This document shows, in pieces, positions 1 to 12,770 of a stretch of 64,000 bases of DNA; position 1 is the first letter of the stretch; each line of letters begins with the position of its first letter. The stretch covers positions 9,736,055 through 9,800,054 of the forward strand of contig KL647288.1 in the NCBI GenBank assembly GCA_000727475.1, read 5' to 3'. Both the position numbers and the translations under genes were made by a program. Origin of the DNA: Sarcocystis neurona (lineage: Eukaryota; Apicomplexa; Conoidasida; Eucoccidiorida; Sarcocystidae). The notes beneath the pieces are model-generated. The model was given only the letters and a program-made list of their open reading frames with translations. It had not been told where the DNA came from and searched no databases.

Positions 1-1
1 C

Positions 2-2234
2 GCAGACGAGCTGGAAGCTGCGTTAAGGCTGCGCGCGACGCAGGCGGAAGCGGTCATTACTGGTGCCTTGGCGCAGACGCTTGCGATGACATATCAGATG
101 GTAAGTTTTGAACAGAAACGAGTTGGGTGCGAATAGATTCGAGTGCAGTACCCCAGCGCAAGCAGCCCTCAGCATCAGCAGCAGAATACCAGCAGCAACG
201 CAGGCACTGCGGGGGGGGAGTGACAAAGCAGGAGGATGGAGCAACAGCCTGGCGGCGAGCAATGTTGAGCCGGTGTTGGAACAACGCCAGCAGAAACGGA
301 GTTCAATGATACAGCAGACGGTGTAGGATACGGCGTATAGTGTGCATGTGGATGCATGTGTAGTTCGATTGTTGAAACCATGGATGTATGTGGGACAAGA
401 GAACTAAGATTAACAGAAAAATACCATGGGAGTCAAACGTGCGGCAGTGTCCCGGGCCGTGTTTTCTGGGCATCGCGACGTCCGTTGACCGCCTGTACCA
501 CCAACTGCACGGTGAACCACACCGTGACCGTGCGGATGTCATTGTATACGTGTACTTCCCCGTACTTGAACGAGTGTCGTCTTACGCGTGATCTGTCGCG
601 TTCGTAGCGGCAGTGTCGGCCCATTGCACAGGCGTGATGAGACTCAAGAATGTGACCTCGTTGCGGTACCATGTTTGTGTTTGCAGTGCGATCTTTACCG
701 CCTACATGCGTCGTTGTGGACTATCGAGGCACAGCGCGCACAACTGGAGGCTTGCCACCAGCTGCTGCAGCGTTCGGAACTTCGCCGCTCTTCCGCCGTT
801 GTAACATATGCCGACGCCGCTCCTGCAGAAGGCATCAGACGAGATCCTACCACGCGTTTTGGTGCAGCCGGTACTGCGGACCCGGCTGCCGATGCGCTGC
901 CGCCCCCTGACGTTCCGGCACCGCCCGCAGCCGCGCTCGCCCCGTCTGTTGTTGTTTCAAGGATGCCTATTACTGTGGCGGAGACACATCGTCAGGGTGA
1001 TCTAGCGACCGCGAAAGGAGCATCTGGAGTAGATGCAACTTTGAAAAGAAATGAGAAAAAACCGTATGTTTCGTGCCCCTCTGTAGTCGTTGAAGGCGCT
1101 TCCCGTAACACTCCCGTGCAGACAACCAGCAGTAGTGACCTTGCCGTGGGAAATGAGGGAGTGGGAGAAAACAACGTCCTGCTCGGACAAGCTACAACCC
1201 CCGCAGCAGTAGGAGCGCCGACAAGGGTGCTGACAGCGCCCGAAGGTGCAGAAGCAGCAGCAACGGAGGGAGAAGCAGCGGGAGCAGTGAGAAGAGCGGA
1301 AGTAGGGCGCGCTGCGGGAACAGAGATGAGACAGAACAGCGGGAGGGAATACGTGGTTGTGTGTCCCTCGCATCTTGTTCATCAGGCAATCATCCCTTAC
1401 TTCTCGCCGTACAACGAAATCTTCGTAGTTCCGTTTGCTCATGGAGGTGATGGACGTCTTGTCGACGACGGCGTCCGTGTCAAGAGTAGTGCCGATGGTA
1501 ACTGTACGGTGATCAGTGATACCCACCGTAGTAATGCAGGCATATGTATAAGTAATGCCAACGGATCACTGGCACCACCAGCAGCGCCTAGCGCTAGCAG
1601 TGTGGTGCCACCTGGAGTAAGTGAAACATACGACGACGTTGCTGCAGCTGGACAGTACTTTTTTTCTGGCCCGGGGAATGCTACGTCCGCAGCCTGGCAA
1701 AGCTTGCGAGGTCTGCCTTGTAGTGCGTTACCGCCTCTTCCCCCTTTCGCAGGCTTTCCTTCTGTTTCTGGTTTGCTTCCAGGCTTAGGAGAAGCACCAG
1801 CGGCGCAGCAGCGCATTCAGCTAGCAACGAATAGTCATCTTGCCGCTGCAGTTGAGCAAGGGATGACGCGCGTGTCGAAGTCGTCTGGTGATGTAAAGCT
1901 GCCTCCATTCGCAGAGACCCCCGCAGCGCTTCGTGTTCCATCATACAACGTGGCTGCACACGTAGCCAACGGAACAAGCAGCAGCGCAGGAGGGGAGGAA
2001 CAGGTTCACAATCACTTTGACAACTCATCACACACAGCCTTGGCAGCAGATGGGTTGGTGCGGCCTGCGTCGACCGACATAGAAGAGAACGCGGAACGAA
2101 GCAGCAGCACAACGGCAGAGACTTTGAAGGGAGTCACAAGCGCAATGTCCGCCGAACTTGAAAGACTGCGAAGAGAGCAACATCGCAGGTGGAAACGTGG
2201 AGGTACTGCCAGCAACAATTCCTCCGACGTTTGA
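2..2234 (+). CDS. 3' part of an unrecognised gene, two exons seen, helical start then low-complexity tail
   Basis: Exons 2-100 and 687-2234; the 5' end lies outside the window. The first exon reads as an Ala/Glu/Arg-rich helix (ADELEAALRLRATQAEA) and ends at a GTAAGT donor. The second starts after a T-rich TTGCAG acceptor and continues a helix (LYRLHASLWTIEAQRAQL). Both junctions are phase 0, so the reading frame is kept. From about 45 codons into exon 2 the protein turns into Ala/Ser/Pro-rich sequence without a recognisable domain, ending in a charged stretch (ELERLRREQHRRWKRGG) before TGA. A coiled-coil scaffold is possible but not shown. I do not recognise the family. The long open frame begins upstream of the acceptor, and that upstream part is judged intronic. 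Confidence 0.6.
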
Positions 2235-5200
2235 AGGCTGTCATGCAGCAGGAGAGATTGTTTACGAGGACGCGTGAACATGCTGCCGTGTATGTGTGTG
2301 TACTGGCACGTATCCGTTGAAGGTTGCGGTGGCGCCGCCTAGTCACACCGCGATGTGAGTCCGCGTAACTGCGTAGAAATTACGTCTTCTGAGGCCATTT
2401 TATGGGACTGCATACGTGTGTACAAATGCGTCTGAATGAATATATAATTTTCGCGTCTTCTCGTATGCGTACATCTGTGTAAAGTGGCTGATGTTTCTGT
2501 CTGCGTAGACGTATCCTTGAGTTTTTGAACACGGCGCCGGCAACAGCGGCATCGAGACAACGGCGTCGTCATGTCCGCGAACAGTTTCGTATGTGAGAGG
2601 AAATCCGTAGTTTCGAAATATACGTAGTCTGCCCGACGGTGCCCGACGCGCCCGAGTCTGGAAGATCGCGTACGTGGCGTCCGTTCACTTAGTCATGTAT
2701 GTGAATGTGTACATACATATATACCCGTGGATACTAGGTGTGGGCAACAATAGTTTTTTGGCTGCACTCCGCAGGTCCTGGTGTCTTTGACGGTTCGATC
2801 GACTTTCCTAGGTGCATGGAAATTACGGCAAAAGTAGTAGTCATTGCCATCGTCTTTCGCCATCTACGTTGATCATGGCGCACTTACGATGTTTTCGTAC
2901 TCTGGTGAAGCCCCCGGCTGGCTGGCTGCTCTCATGAAGATCGTACTAATTTCAGCTTCAGGCGGGCACACCGCTTGAATTAGCTGGTGATCTAGGCACG
3001 TCACCGTGTAGAGGTGTGTCGTACAAAATGAGTACCTGGGCACACAGATGGGAAACCGTGTACCTCGGTCTTTCGTGCCGCGTACTGCTTTTAACTATTT
3101 TGCTCTCAGCACATTCCTCTGAGAAGCGCACTCATACTTTAGCTTGTGCTCCATCTTATTAGCTCAAGTTTGAAGGGCAGAGCGTGTAAACGCCTCACGG
3201 GTTTCTTGTCCGCAGCTACGGACACATGTGTCAGCCCACCAGTGAGACGTAGCCGTGGATCGGCCTGATCAGGCCCTGCATGTCGCACTTTGGGTGTGGC
3301 TCAGGTCGGTGGAAATCTATCGTGTAGAGGCACCTGCCTTCTTCCCTATAAGTTTAGAAGAGCACTGAAGCAACTCCACGTGCATGCACCTGTAGAACTT
3401 TGATTTTTGAACGCTGCTTGATGCGGCCGTGAGTTTTTGTTTTCAGGTGCATGCCTATTTTTAATACAGTTCGACTGAGTGTTCACCTCTTTGCATTAAA
3501 TCTGCATGCGAATGTTACATTTCTGTACACGTGTACTTGAACTTGATCAGATGAAAACATTGATGGAGTACGGTGCGGATGTCAGACATGCGCGGTAGCA
3601 CCTTCAGTAGTCGTCCGTTGTACGCTTTGACCGAGAGGTGAAAGATTTGCTTATAGTAAGATAAGACGGGCATCCTTTTTCTATATGTCCAGACTGACTT
3701 GGCCTGAACGCTAATGTAATGACGTGCGCAGTATACTTGCATCTTTCTGCTTACCAAATGGAGACGTGAACGATGTGTGGAGGTCAGGACTCGTACCTTT
3801 GCGTGTGCGCAGGAAGCTTGTCTTGATGTCGAACAGTTTACATGCATGCGTCTCGCAGGGCCTTCAGGGTAGTGTACGCAGCTGCGATTTGGTGGTGTGG
3901 CGCAACTGTCGTCATTGTAAGCTGCGCGTTCACAAGGTGAAACATGTCTCGGAAGTTGGCCAAATGTACGGGGTAGAGAGATCAGAACTGCGGTGTAATT
4001 AAACTGACATTTAAACTCTTCGTGAGTACCGACGAGCCTGGTTCCATAATGCCACGCGTTGCAGTTGCACTCACAAGACGGCGCTTTCTGCATGTCCGCG
4101 TTTGCTGCTGGTGAGGTAGCACGAAAAAGAATAGAATATTCATCAGTGAAAGAAGCGACACCGTTCAGGCTGTCGCAGCGCTTGTGTGTGTACATCCTTT
4201 TATATACTTGTTTACCTAGGAGTATGAATGTAAACGTAGCTGCGTGCGCGATGTGCTGTCTTCTTTGTACCCCACTGTTCGACGCTCTTGACGCACGCAG
4301 CCGGTTGTAGCTTGCGACCGTGGAACGTTCCGTATGATCAGTTACCTTTCAACTACTTGCAAGCACTGGAATATAAGATGGACCGACGTACCCTAATCAC
4401 ACACACGTAGTCGCACACTTTTTTTGCTTACGCTCATCTGTACGTGACCGAAGGCGTGCTACACGGCAGAAGATCTTAACGTCTTTCACTCCCAGGTTTA
4501 GGTACCTTTCTAAGTAAGTACACAGTGAGCATTACAGCCGTTGGGGTGCGTCCACGTGAAGGTTTTACAGAGATATTCCCGTCAAAGACATCTTGCACTA
4601 TCAACATACATGACTACATGCAGAAGACAATAACGATGAACGTCAGTGACCGTGGGGGTGACGACGTGTGCCCTTTATCCCTCATACTAAGATACAGTCT
4701 TTAATGCTATACTGAATCAATATAAGATCACGCGCAGACAAGAATAGCGACGAAAGCGTCCTTAAGGCAAGCTGATTGTCTCGTCGGTGGGAAGCTTGTG
4801 TATCTTCATTTAAGTTTTTCCACCTTGTCTGAAGGGAGAGGCACGCCACCAGCATTGAAGCGGTGGCCGTATCCGCGTATCAAGCAATTAGCATCGTTTG
4901 TGGGTTTCTGCACAGGTGCAGCTGCTGACCTCGCCGCTGGGAGACGTTTCCAACATTAATCGGAAACACGTACAAGCACGCGGTTCTCACTATCTCCCTG
5001 GCAACTACGCTTAAAAGCCCAAGTTATTCGTGGTAGGGCCTGAGTGTATGTGGAAAATCTCAGCGATATACGATCACAGCTGGCTCGCATGTCGTGGTTT
5101 AGTCAGACTCGTACAACTCGGATTTTGTAGAACAAAGATGTACGCGAAGGGAGTAGCTTCACGAGGTTGAGACACAGGCTCATTTTCTGTAGAAATAAAA

Positions 5201-7134
5201 TCTAGTACCAGGGTGCAGCTGTGTGGCTGTAAGCCACGTTGTCGCAAGAGCTTCAAAACTGTAAAAAATCGGCGCTGGAGTAATGCAAGGTGAGGAGTTG
5301 GTGTGTCTGGGCGTCGACGTCAAGATTTATTCAGCGCTGTGGCTACATGAGACGAGTGAAGACTGCTGTAAGTAGAGTAATGGGACAATGGATGCGAACT
5401 AATTGTCCAACGTTCACAGCAGCATGATGTGTCTGCCCCTGCAAGCAAGACGCGTACTACACAATCCAGAGTGAAACCGCAGATGACGGTGTGCCACTTT
5501 GCGAAAAAGATTGGGTACAACATTAACATGAGCTTTCTATCTTATGACAGCGCCGGACCCGAGTAAACAATTGAGATCAACATGAATACCAGTCGCTGTT
5601 AACGTGGTCTGGACTTCACGCCTCAGCTGGAAAAGGTGTACTACCTGTGAGAGTGCTCACTTCATTTATATGTGCACAAACAGCGTACAAAACGGCTGCA
5701 GCTTGCTCCAGCATGGGAGTGATTGAGGGAGGGTGTAGTTTTCCCATTCTAAACTCGAACTTGTGCGAACTATCTCCTCATTCAGCCGTATGTACTCTTG
5801 AAGAGAACCGCGTCACTATCTGTGAAGCAATGTTCTTAGAAATGTTGACGAGAAGCGTCTTCAAGCGCTGCTAAACGTGAGACGGCGCAGTTACTTGTGC
5901 AGTAGAAAGCAGTAGGTCTCTACTACAGAGTGTGAACCAGGTACATCCTGCAATCTGGCAGGATTGTGGAAAAGGCCGCTATACTCGTTGTCTACGGACA
6001 AGACCAGAATGATAGATGTTTTCTGCAGATCCGTTATCTTTGGCTCAAAATTTCCGGAATCTGCGGATTACGCCGAATCCAGAAAGATCTTTTGCAGGCC
6101 ATCTACATGCATTTGTGTTGGACTTGTAACATGCCTGTCAAAAAAACTGTCTCTATACGTGTGCGCACAAATATGTATGTACGCTAATCTGCTACGAAGT
6201 AAAGTGCCAAACGGAGAGCTAGAAATGACACTTCTGTGCTTTGTGCACTAGGTGCCCTGCTAAATGTGAGATTAGACACCTGTGCACGGGACGGAGACTC
6301 CTGCTTTGCGCTCGCGGATGTTCCACGGCGTGTGTTCGACTTGCGATTCAGATAGATGTCCAAGTAGAGTTCTATGTCAGTCTCGAGCAGGAATTTATAT
6401 TCCTGCTCCTCAGTTGTTGTTAGTCTGTTTTATGGGGCGAAAGCTGATCCAGAAAGCTTGCTCAGCAACGTCGCTCCAAAATCACTCTTTCTGCTATGTC
6501 AATCTCCATGGAAGTGTGCTAGGGAGTGCCGTACTTCTCATAAACACAGCCTAGAATCAACCTGGGATGAAGTGAACTTTTCCAAAGAGAGGCCGGTTCC
6601 CTTCGCCTAAAGCGGAGTAGAGTTGGCGCTTTTTGGTGTATACCAAGCCAGCGTACGTACACCTGGTTAAGGACGACTGCGAGTTGTCGTCTGCATATTT
6701 TGATCAACGAACCTGCGATGAGCAGGAAGTTACCAACCTCAGTTCAGCCGTGTTCCACGCTTATTCTGGAAGTCGTCAGGTGGAGGTGCCTTACTTGTGG
6801 TTCATGAGGTGAAACAACGCAGTATCTACTTGTACGAACAAGGAGCTATAGCCTCTATGTTTTGCTTCACGTGGTGCCATACTCGTCAACTTGCCTCACA
6901 CCAGTCCAACTTTTCGTTCTGATTGACCCCCTTTTTTTGAGGTGGAAAACGCCTTTTGGTTTCCGACTAAAGAGTGTCAAAACTGCTACCTTGGGCACCG
7001 AGAAGGGAGGCGCGTTTCCCACATCGTACACGAGCGACCCTTAAAGTCTAGGTTTCTTCCTTGGTCTCCATCTTCCTCTCCATTGTTAATCATCACCTTT
7101 CCCCTTATGTGGACGGCACTTGCTGTCGTTAGAA
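2235..7134. other. Gene-poor stretch, about 4.9 kb
   Basis: No exon with good splice signals, family motif or biased composition was found. The longest open frame is 226 codons on the minus strand (3515-4195). It is Cys/His/Arg-rich like antisense or random frames and has no recognisable motif, so it is not called. CAG tracts typical of coding sequence in this window are absent. The stretch may hold the 3' UTR of the left gene and the promoter and 5' UTR of the gene starting near 7135. A small multi-exon gene cannot be excluded, because the eL30 gene in this same window would also have been missed by length alone. Confidence 0.4.
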
Positions 7135-10100
7135 ATGGGAAGCCAAGGTCTCGAGGTAGGCAATACCTTCAGCTTCGTATGCTGTAGAATATACCCTAAA
7201 CAGGTAATTTTTTCGGGCGTTTCGCAGGACAAAGATCGTTGCAGGAACCTGCTTCGTAAGATGTATCACTTGTCTTCCGAAAGTAAGAGATGCTGCTCTA
7301 TGCCACCTGGGTCGCCAGTACAACGGAATGCGGAGATGGGGCACACGTTTACAGACAGCAGTGTTGCTGACAAAAGCGGCGAAGACAAGTTTAACAACGA
7401 AGGAGACCTCGTCGGGGAACGGGAGAGCAACGAGGGGCAACGCGGAATGCACGTGACTACAACGGAGAAATCTTCTTCGCAGCCTGCACGTTTACATCCG
7501 GTGGACTTCTGCTTCACTACTGGAGGAGCGCCAGTGAAGCATAATGTCACAAACTCTGCGCACCCTAATCGCGGTGTAAGCGCTGTTTTCGGTTGCGCCC
7601 GACAGGTGATACAGGTGTTGACTATTTTGTAACGGGCGGTTCCGTGCCTACCCTGCAGCAATTAATCAAAAGAATCGCCTTCAGCGTAAGCCATGATGCA
7701 CACGCTCAACTTCTAAACGAACTATTTCTTTCCTTGTAGCTTGCCTTGCCTCTGTTCACTTTACGTGCCGCAGCAACCATGTGGAAGCAGCGAGAGTGGC
7801 ACCGATTTCCTTGTGGACGTCGGAGGCGGTCATCTGACACTGCCAGGCAATCCCACATGTCGACACCTGAAAAGATCGCTCGTTTCTTCTTCTGTTCAAC
7901 AGGAATCACCCGTTTTAAGACAGTGTGGACAGAGGACTGTTGAGAGGCCGTGGAAGACCCAGCGCGCTCTGCTAGAGGCCGTGCGAAAACGATTGCGTCA
8001 CAACAGTGAAGGACAGCACGTGGCGAGGAACCCCGGGGGCACCGAACCCTCGTATCTGGGAGATTTCGAGCAGAGTGGGGCTATACATGAAAATCAGCAG
8101 ATTCATTATTTGCCCCGCGATTCTACAGAAGGTGCTCTTTCAAGTTCCAACGAGACCGCACGTACAGGCACGCAGTGTGCAAACACTGCGAAAACAGCTG
8201 TATTCGTTCCAGGTCTTTTGTCTTCTTTTTCCGGGTCGCAGGCACATCTTGGCCCCTTTCCTGAAGTGTTAGTCACAGCTGACACGCCGCAGGCTGAGGA
8301 TAACCGGTTACAACATGAGAGGCATCGTGTATTTGATTGTGGATCTGAGCTCGACGCGCCTGCTTTTTCATCTGCGAAGAGTCCTCGAATATTTCCTATT
8401 TCTCTCAACCGAAAAAATTCGACACGCGTCTCTGCGGATTGTTCTGCGTTGTCTGGAACAGAAAGATATACTGAACACCACCATCGCGGGCCACTTCCTT
8501 TGGTGAGAGAAGATAGCTAGGGTGGGTACTCCGGATACTCACGTCGTCCTTTTCTGGACGAAGCAACGTTCTTAAGGGCGGTGACGTACAAGAGGAGAAG
8601 ATGCCGGCAAATGAACACTCAGTTTCGAAAGAAACTACACGTAATGCATATATAAATGCGTTGTTGACACGATGAGAGACTGTGGCTCAGCTGTACAGCG
8701 TTGCTTACACCTGTGTCATCCATTGGTTTGTAATTTGTCGTTGCCGTTGGCATTCACCTCCTATCCAGTTTGCTGTTCTGCGCGGCACCTGCAGCCAGCC
8801 GAAGCCATCGGACGTTGGAGACACGGGAAGAATGGAAGAAAGAAGGTTTCGATCCATTATCTCTGCTTGTGTCAAAGGTACGAGCTTTACTTTGGCGGCA
8901 AAAGGGTCGCCGGACTTGGTCTTTCTTGGCGTCCGCTAACGTGCTTCTCTCTGTTGGTGGCGCCCTCAAGCACTTTTGTCTGCTGTGAACTGTTGTTATT
9001 TTCTTCGAATTCTGCACGTGTACCTTTGCATGTGTTTTCTAGTTCGTGATACTTATGCACCGTTCACGATTTCGTATTTGTTTCTGCTTCTTTGTCTTTT
9101 TCTTCTCTCCGTTATTCCGCGTGCACCGTTCAGGTGTCGGATCCCATGATTCAACAATAGACGAAGAGGACATCACTTTTTTTTTCGAGGAATGCGCCGC
9201 GATGTGTCAATGCCCGATACTAACTCCAGCCCCATTTGGAAACCTGCCACTTTTGGACCCGAATATCCGAAAGGAAATTCGCAGGGTTACAGGTACGGTG
9301 AACAAAGTCTTCCATGCAAGCAACACTACGTGAACCATTGTGATACATGCACAAACCTGAGCTCCGACATATCAATCTATGACACCCAAGGATTTCGCCC
9401 ATGCTCCATCTATGAGCAAAAAAGTGTAAATGCGAAAATGCATGTGTCCACGGACAAACGCAGCGTTTCAAAAGGAAGCTTGGGCATTTGAACATGTGTT
9501 CTTTGTACTGTTTCAGGGCTTGCCCTCAACAAACCACAACTTCTAGACTCCGTAACGGCATGCGCCTTAAAACTGTGTGTAGCGCTTTTGAAAGCTCCGG
9601 CCCACTGGCGCACCGGTACGCGACGGCGTTGGTTAGCATAAAATTAGGGATTGGCCTTCCAAGCATCGGCCTTCAAAACGGATATAGTGGACTGAAGTTG
9701 TTTCTTGTGTCGCACATGTTCACACTGAACTGCTAACCTTCATCAATACATTTGTTCACTCGTTAATAGCTGCGGAGACCTCTACGTGGTTCACCCGGCC
9801 TGCGCTCCTCGAACTTCTAGCTGCTTTTGTCGATGAAAATCAGTGCAACACTTGCATCGGAAATTTAATTGGTAGGCCACTGAAACCGGCTGCGAGACTG
9901 AAGAGTAGCGCAGGTGCATGTACCCGTGAGTGAATCAGGTCAATGAGGCGGCGTGTCTTTTGTCTTTGTTGTAGCGGTTGTACTTACGATCATCTCCTCG
10001 CAAAAGATCTCCCACCCAACATTGTCTACGCCGATCCTGCTCTATCTCATATTCACCCTGACTGTTCACACTATACGCCCTTGTGCTGTAATTCTGAACT

Positions 10101-11588
10101 TGTCTGCTATTTTCCGGGCACACTCTTTCCGCCCGTCCATTATGTATGTCGGAGTGGATTCCATTCACACGCGTGTCGGCTCTTCGAGCTGGGGCACGTG
10201 GCTCAACAGTCTACCCCTACGCCTGGACATGGTGATTACACATTTCGAGTTCTGTCTCTGAATGTACAAATGTGCGCTCCTGCTGTAGTTTTGACTGCGG
10301 CTACATCTGCTTTAGCAAAGGCGGAAAAGTGGAAAGCGGGCACGACGCAAGTGGATAACGAAGTGATGCTTCTTGAAGCCGCTTTGTACGCGTTGGAAAA
10401 GATGCATCCAAAGTGTTACACCGATGTGAGTCATCATGTAAAAGAAGATTTTTAGTCGCTTACGGAAAATAGAAGCCTAGACTAGTGCGCAGGCATCAAT
10501 GAAGTGCACTGACTAGCCGTAAAAACAGACTACTCAACATGGTCCATACTGCCATTTCGGGGGCCGGTACCCGTGAACATTGCAGACTGCCGTTAAAGAG
10601 CTCGTCTCCCAAGCTTTCAGCGCCCTGGAAACCCAGGTTCGAACAACGTGCGCTTCTGTTGGCGGTGTGAGTCCTGTTCTACTATTTTCACGGGGTTTCC
10701 CAGCTCGAACGAAAAAGGCTTGCTTCAAATAAGTGCCCCGTCGTTTGCCTTACGCAGATAGTCGCCATCCAAGCAGCCGCTGAGCAGCTAAAAAGGCAGG
10801 TAACAATGACACTCCTGGGAGAAAAAGTCGAGGAACGACGGCAAAATAGAAATGCCCTTCGTACCGTCGGAGGGGGTTGGCGAATTGACTTGCCGTTTGC
10901 CTTAAGGGTTGTAACGAACCGAAATGACACTGAATAGCGCAGCAGGTCTCACCTGAGGACCTCGCGTATCTCGCTGGCCTTGCTACGCGCTTAGATGCGA
11001 ACGGAGCGTGTCTGGATATACGGCTGTGCAATCCTGCAGACGTAAACGCATTTTCACCAGCCCTGTTAGGACAAAACCAAACTTGTTCTTCGTTGTGTCG
11101 TTCTGCATTTCTTACACGTTTACTTACACATATACATGTTGTACTGTGCGGCACACGGATTGCACCTGCACACTAGAGGCGGTTACTTCTGCTTTAAGAG
11201 GGAAAGCGAGACCCTTCACCCCACTAGTCATGCCGACTGCTGTCGCGCTTGGTCTCCGCTGGCTCGATCCCGCATTGTTATGCCTGGCATTCAGCACCCG
11301 ACCAGCTGACGTGAGCCAGAAGGCCGTCCCAAAGCTGACGATGTATACGTTCAACATACCTGAAGCTCGGCTTTCACAAAAGGTTTACGCACACTACAGC
11401 GGAGTGATTCGTGGGAATAAGGAGTATGGCTCGAGAAAAATCATTCGGCATATTTTCCCGGCGGGAGGGTCACACGTCCAAACTCATAACTTCATTTGAA
11501 ATGCTGTCGAGTACCCCGTCCACTGTTTAGCCGCTTCCTTCAGTACTCACCAGCTCACGCGGGCTATCTCCACGAAACAAAGCACTGA
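7135..11588 (+). CDS. 13-exon gene, disordered N-terminal half and helix-rich C-terminal half, function unknown
   Basis: Proposed exons: 7135-7155, 7228-7575, 7774-8502, 8799-8877, 9134-9292, 9517-9615, 9770-9871, 10289-10425, 10586-10666, 10758-10799, 10943-11041, 11179-11310, 11544-11588. All introns are GT-AG and every junction phase agrees, giving 690 residues. The start ATG sits in AGAAATGGG. Residues 1 to about 365 are Ser/Thr-rich and probably disordered. The rest is a run of short amphipathic helices, for example LLDSVTACALKLCVALL, PALLELLAAFVDENQC and EDLAYLAGLATRLDANG. The pattern is reminiscent of helical-repeat organellar RNA-binding proteins, but no RAP or PPR signature was seen, so no function is given. 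The acceptors at 8798 and 11178 and the last exon are the least certain; intron 9872-10288 contains open sequence that could be an alternative exon. Confidence 0.65.
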
Positions 11589-12770
11589 TAACGCGGAAGC
11601 ACACGGAGAAACGAAATAGCCTGTTTGCCTCCTTGATACGCTTGGTGCACCCATGGTGCTGTACCACCTGCTCGCAAATCACCAAATTCTCCGCGAGTCT
11701 AGACGGGCACCCTTATTCTCATGCATGCACGCCGATACCAACCGCACTCCCAGGTTTACCGAGATTCACTGTCTTTAATACACGGATGTGACAAAATGAG
11801 CATGCGCTCCATCGGCAAAAATAGCACTCAGGCGTCATCAGCCGTTGTACGAATGCACAGGCATCAAAACACGTGCCTACGTGAAATAGCAATATGCATG
11901 TCTAAAACCTTTTTCCCATGCTGTTTTCTATAGCTGTCCGTGTGTGTATTGTACTGACGTACGGAGGACATCCATACAGCGGGCATAAAGGGGGGGGTAC
12001 AGGCTCGCTGAAGCACTTCCAAGTGTTTCTCTACACTGTGAAGTTGTGGGGTTGTTCCCCTCAGCTGACGTTAACACACATTCGGAATTATGGGGACCAC
12101 AACAGAAACGGAACGTTTGATCTGTCGAAACCTGTGCGTGCCTGAGCCCATCAAAACCGTAGCTCCGCATGCAAACGGTCGAAGGCAATCTCCTGATGTG
12201 CAGCCTGTACGCACACAGCACAGGATAGGATATATTATCCGTAGGGCCTCTTACGTTAATTTACACAGATGCAGTGAATCATGTACGAATATTTCGGAGA
12301 GAGCTGTGCCAGAACTATACCTGTTTGTGCTTACTAAAGACTTCTCCCTTCGCGTTAACACTGGCATAACCAATCATTAACACGTGTCCCTCTCTGTCCA
12401 TATCTACGTGTATCAATATATCTATACGTGAACATCCATCAAAGTATTAGGCGCACCAACGCATCGAAAAAAGTGTATCCTCGTAAAGAGATCCAGCTAC
12501 GGCATTGAAACGAGTAAGTACCGCAAGCAACTGACACAGACAACGCCCACTGCAGAAGCCAGCGTCGGCCACGCGTGGTTAAGTTCTTTTAACCCTACAA
12601 AAAAAGCCACTCAACGAAGAGGAAGCACGTCGCAACTAGACGGGGGACAAAGTCGCTTTGGAAGACAAACGACGAAGACGAAAGGTCGTTCACCACGTCA
12701 TCTCTACGCTCTGATAAGTTTTCTTCTACTCGATGCTAAAAAAAGCCGTAACTAGCAGCTATCTCCTCAC
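11589..12770. other. Intergenic, may hold the last exon of the TFIIA gene
   Basis: Between a + strand gene end and a minus-strand gene end. A minus-strand segment 12447-12530 lies after a GTGTCAG acceptor, is phase 0 with the TFIIA exon at 12771-12842, and reads 27 residues to TAA (core VLTRFNAVAGSLYED). It could be the TFIIA C-terminus, but similarity to the usual family ending is weak. The rest holds short open frames without support. Confidence 0.3.

Noticed and set aside
3515..4195. 226-codon minus-strand open frame
   Set aside because: Isolated, Cys/His/Arg-rich, no motif, no CAG bias and no splice support. A frame of this length is unusual but not impossible by chance in 64 kb.
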